NCBI RefSeq assembly: GCF_003597395.2
Contig: NC_133777.1
Span: 7,412,689-7,476,688, forward strand
Source: Chelonoidis abingdonii
Lineage: Eukaryota; Chordata; Testudines; Testudinidae
Reading direction: 5' to 3'
DNA: 64,000 nt
Shown piece by piece: positions 60,180 to 64,000 of this stretch. Below the pieces are notes generated by a model that ran no database searches, was not told the origin of the DNA, and was given only the letters and a program-made list of their open reading frames with translations. Both the position numbers and the translations under genes were made by a program. Position 1 is the stretch's first letter. Every line of letters begins with the position of its first letter.

Positions 60180-61290
60180 TAAACCTTGATAGTAAGAAGG
60201 CAGAGGGGATAAAAAAATCAATTTAGTTTAAAAAAAAATCTTATTTTTTCATTTAAGTTAAATATATTTTCTTTGTAAAAAATAAACCAATTAACAATTA
60301 AATTTGAGATTATAAACAACCTATTTTAAAGCCTAAATTTACTAATCTATTAAAATAACCAAGTAAATACCAAAACAACATTCAAGCCCGACGTGCTTGT
60401 TGCTAGAATTTTAAAGAAAGCCTAACCATTGAACTGGTGAAAGTCACTGGCTCAGCACATGGAATCTGGGTTTGTTGATGTGCTAAACTAGCTTTTGACA
60501 GCAGTAGCCTCTTCCACAAGTGCAGAGAGAATACTTTCTTCATTTCAGTTTGCTCAACAAGTTCAGTTCAGTGATTAGGTCATTCAAATTTGAGAAACCA
60601 AAGGGGAGCTGAAAAAGCTGGAAAGTTTGCTTTCCTCTTCCAACCTTTGAATAAAAACAAGGTGAGAGAGCATGAGATCTACTAGTTCTAAAATCCTGAA
60701 GGACATGGTGAACAATAAGTCCAATTCACTAACTAAAGAAGCTTCCTTTGTTTAATAGATGAGTTTTAAATGAAAAACATGTTTTCCATTTAAAAACTTA
60801 CTTGTATGTTTCAATAAACTTATTTAAAACAAAACAAAACAAAAAACAAACAAACATGTATCCAGCACATTTAAAGATACTTTTTATTTTAAAAAAATTA
60901 AAATGGAATTAAATTAAAATGCACAAAAACAGCAGTTTCCATCCAAGTACAGCTGGACACAAATCACAACAAAAGAAGTCAATCAAGTAAATAAGAAATG
61001 CATCATTCACCATTTTCTAACAAAAGAGTATTTATTCAGATTCTTGCTGTTCACATGTGTTTAGCTATATAATTGCTTAAATAGATGTTTATAGATAGAG
61101 TGTACCCTAGTAGTTAGTAAAAATGAAGTACCAAGTTATATAAGCCACCTTTCACCTCTTTTTTAGTTATTTAAAAAAAAAAGTACAACTGCAAAACCAA
61201 GATTAAAACTGACGACTTAAATCAAGATTTCCTGCTTGCTGATTTAATTCACAATTAAAATCAGGGATTTCAATCCAGCGTGTGAGATCT
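60180..61290. repeat. AT-rich block, probable old non-autonomous element
   Basis: About 1.1 kb that is markedly more AT-rich than its surroundings. It opens with GATAAAAAAATCAATTTAGT and closes with AAATCAAGATTTCC and TTAAAATCAGGGATTTCAAT. TGATTTAA-type words recur in opposite orientation near the two ends, and an AAAAC-rich tract lies at 60825-60855. No reading frame of note. I infer a degraded DNA-transposon derivative. Confidence 0.4.
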
Positions 61291-61980
61291 AAGCACTGTA
61301 CTCTGTATAGCACAGCTGCAACCTAGTTGTGTTGAAGGAATTGGTCATTTTGCCGCCCTTGCGGAAACCTCAACGGGCTTTGTGTTGCCCTTGCAATGAA
61401 ATCCTCCACGATGCCATGTGATCAGCAGCAGGACAATGGCACAGCTCAATGAGCACTTCATACTGCCTGCCACTAGACACAATGCTATCAATATAGCTAC
61501 AATGGAACCAGTACTCTCTATTGGGCAGATTTTATTACATTCTTATAGATCATCTAACAGGCTTAGCAGCCTGGATTTATTCATTAGACAAAAGCCTCTT
61601 CAAAGTGACCTTAGCTGGCTCAACAAAAGAATGGACTGTAGCAGTCATCCAAAGATTCATCAAGTGGGAAGGGAAATCACCATCTCCCCACTCCTTCCCA
61701 CATAATTAAAGCTAGCCACCCTGCCCCTCCCAGATCTCATTCCCCACCTGCAATGAGCACAGGCAGCTGCTCTCTCGTACCACAGCCAAGTGATTTGGCC
61801 TATGAAATATGGTCACTACTCCCTGTTCTCTTATCCTCTCCTTTCAGCAGCACCAACCTAAGACATCCTCTCCCCCATCAACTCCTAAACTAGTGTTCCC
61901 AGGAATTTAAATCCTTCTGTAGGGTTCAGTCTAGATCCATTCCAAGGGCATGCACTACTGCAGAATCTGAGTGCCTCGCA

Positions 61981-62135
61981 ATCTTTACTGTATTTATCCT
62001 CACGATACCCCTGTGAGGCAGAAGCAGGGCTATTATCCCCATTGTACAGATGGGGAAACTGAGGCACAGAGAAATTAAGTGACTTGCTGAGGGTCACACA
62101 GGGAGCCTAGGTCTCCCAAGTGCGAGGCCAGGCCC
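61981..62135 (-). mobile_element. MIR-type SINE 3' portion
   Basis: The plus strand carries ACCCCTGTGAGGCAGAAGCA, TTATCCCCATTGTACAGATG, GGGAAACTGAGGCACAGAGA and GACTTGCTGAGGGTCACACA. This is the reverse complement of the canonical MIR 3' half and is well preserved. Confidence 0.8.
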
Positions 62136-62609
62136 TCTCCTTTAGCAGGGAAGCAAGTACAGTACGTTTGGCATGATACTCTGAAATTTATCCCACATCT
62201 TTAGTGAGGAACCTAGCATTTCCAGCAACGAGCCAGTCACCATGCGTCTGACCACAGATCAGTGAAGTCAATGGACAGACTACAACTTGTTTGGGCTTCA
62301 CATGAGCCTATCAAAAAGTTATTACTGGGAGCGAGGAAGTGCACTGTCCTCTCTGGTACACCAAGGTGGAGGCCCTGAGCAAATCCCCATCAGCCTTGCT
62401 GCTGTGTCATTCCCTGCAGCCCCATGTATTACTATTCCATGCCCGCCTGGGACAGGCAAGGGAGCAAGCAAAGAGCCTTGATTTGTGCATCAGGAAGTGG
62501 AGATCCAGAAGTACTACGGATTGGGGCCCGTTTTGGTATGGCCTTTACCAACAGTGCTTGTCCATCCCACTAGCTCCAGGTGCCCTCCAGACACTCAGAA
62601 TGTTCACGC

Positions 62610-62670
62610 CCTCTGTGAAGTGGCATTATCCTCATTTTAGACAGGGAAACTGAGGCACGGGACACCAAGG
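62610..62670 (-). mobile_element. MIR-type SINE fragment
   Basis: GCATTATCCTCATTTTAGAC followed by AGGGAAACTGAGGCACGGGA, the reversed MIR CCTCAGTTTCCC block. Confidence 0.6.
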
Positions 62671-63404
62671 CTCTGAACTGCAAACCCAGCCTTTGCTTTT
62701 GCAGTTACAGTTGTGTACCCGCAGCGAATTACACTCACCGTTTATTGACCATTCCCACAGCAGGTCACTATCAATACAAAACCCCGGGGGAAAGTCACTC
62801 TGGTACAAAGTTGTGCCTACAAAAGTGGTGGCCCAGTTTGATGGGAGATCAGGTCCCACCTTCCAGGCTCAGAAAATCTGTACTAGTGCCCAGAGTCCTG
62901 CCTGCCTCTCCTCCGCCCTGACCTCCGAGCTGCTTGTCCATCACAGAACAACATGCCCGTGTTAAATTTCAGCCCTGATCCTGCAAATTGCTCTACATGG
63001 ATGCAAGGTATCTCTGTGTGGGCCCATGCCAGGATCATGGCCTAAATTAACAGTGGGAAGGTGATGGCTTCTGAGGGAGCAGATGAGTGGTGCTAAAGAA
63101 CAGAGGCAAACGCTGGCTATGTGCACGCTGGTCTCTGCATCCGGGGCCCCAGCAGCAGATTTCCAAGGGCCTCAGCCAGGAGGTAAAAGCAAAAGTAAGA
63201 ATAATTTCAGGCTCACTCTCCAGGAGAAAAGGGATATTTTTAACGTTTAGTATTTGGGGGTGCAGGTGTGAAAGGGGAGAAGAGAACCTGGGAGGACCGA
63301 GCCCAGCCAGGGGTCACCTTTAAGGAGAGCCCACATTCACTTTCACAAGACAGCAAGTCCATACACAGAGCAGGGCTAAACCCCTTTCCAGCGAGACCCA
63401 CACC

Positions 63405-63550
63405 AGCAGGCAGAGAGGTGACCTGAGCACAGGACTGGGAGCCAGGCTCCCTTCCCAAGTCTTCTGCCAACTCGACGGCCTGGGGCAAGACAACCTCTGC
63501 GCCTCAGATCCCCCGTCTGTACAACAGGGACAGTGCTCTGAAATGGGAGA
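63405..63550 (+). mobile_element. MIR-type SINE, diverged
   Basis: ACAGGACTGGGAGCCAGGCT, GGCCTGGGGCAAGACAACCT and GCGCCTCAGATCCCCCGTCT, then GTACAACAGGGAC, in MIR block order. Confidence 0.65.
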
Positions 63551-64000
63551 ATGTAGGTCACAGACACTACACCCCCTTCACCTCAATCCTCTCAGGATCG
63601 GTCAGATGTGGAACGATGACCCAACACCCTGGATGCCGGCCTGGGTTCAGCGTCAGCCAGGTTCCCAACTGTACAGCGCTGGGCTACAGGCGAAGCCTGC
63701 TGGGGATGGGAGCATTCTTCTCAAGAGGGCTCAGCCACGGGTGTTAGAACAGGCTGTATCTGCAGCTGTCTTGGCCTTATATGGAGATCCTCACGTCAAG
63801 CACACAGCTTTCAGCTGTTATGCACCTCAAAGTGGAGTCTGGCATTGGAATCACGCACTTTGCCTGTTGCTCTCCAGTTAACCTCTTTCCTGCTGAATGG
63901 TCTACAAGATACGGCAGCGAAGCATATGCACACATGCCCCGAGTCACCAGCCTGGAGACTTCCTGGCATTCCCATTCCCATAAATGGACACCCTGTTTGA

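Larger units (their letters stand above)
46334..64000 (-). other. MPRIP: MPRIP upstream intron (partial)
   Basis: At least 17.7 kb with no recognisable exon on either strand. I looked for the MPRIP first-PH strands (GGWLLLAPDG, RKWQRRFFIL, LLRYALDEM) and did not find them. The content is dispersed repeats, the clearer ones listed separately. Further weaker copies, recognisable by GTCTACACTGC-like ends, occur around 47930-48400, 49095-49330, 49900-50180, 52380-52566 and 59464-59700. I see nothing specific in 46340-46990, 54150-58850 or 62140-62600 beyond ordinary intron sequence and short simple tracts. Confidence 0.75.

Overview
The window is vertebrate nuclear DNA, most likely from a cryptodiran turtle. 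Two observations support this. Dispersed repeats are dominated by CR1-type LINE 3' ends and by a tRNA-derived SINE with a CR1-like tail, of the kind known as the tortoise Pol III/SINE. There are also many short non-autonomous hAT-like elements and diverged MIR copies. I see no bacterial, plasmid or phage features and no CRISPR array.

One host gene is recognisable: MPRIP (myosin phosphatase Rho-interacting protein, M-RIP/p116Rip), on the minus strand. Six coding exons are visible, in transcript order 46333-46182, 33888-33804, 22945-22759, 19257-18741 (or 19257-19098), 6371-6230 and 5576-5460. All are flanked by AG/GT splice signals and their phases join in one continuous frame. They encode the second half of the N-terminal PH domain, its C-terminal helix with the conserved Trp, the basic KKKRK segment, and the Ser/Pro-rich linker up to just before the second PH domain. 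The 5' exons (N-terminus and first half of PH1) must lie beyond 64000. The exons for PH2 and the MYPT1/RhoA-binding coiled coil must lie before position 1.

The most interesting coding observation is an exon with two phase-matched 5' splice donors (19097 and 18740). The distal donor adds exactly 357 nt (119 codons) of open frame and still joins correctly to the next exon. The most striking non-coding observation is a perfect 40-bp inverted repeat with a 5-nt loop at 7538-7622, inside an intron.

Region by region: 1-5459 is the 3'-most partial intron, with CR1 tails and short repeats. 5460-6371 holds two exons around a 653-bp intron. 6372-18740 is a large intron with the perfect hairpin, foldback repeats and a hAT-like MITE. 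18741-22945 holds two exons around a 3.5-kb intron. 22946-33803 contains a SINE, microsatellites and an LTR-like element. 33889-46181 contains a 1.5-kb decayed CR1 LINE, a second hAT-like MITE and a decayed non-LTR reverse transcriptase fragment. 46334-64000 is the upstream partial intron, rich in SINE, MIR, CR1 and hAT-like copies, with an AT-rich block near 60.2-61.3 kb. Most of the remaining open frames are chance ORFs in intron or repeat DNA.
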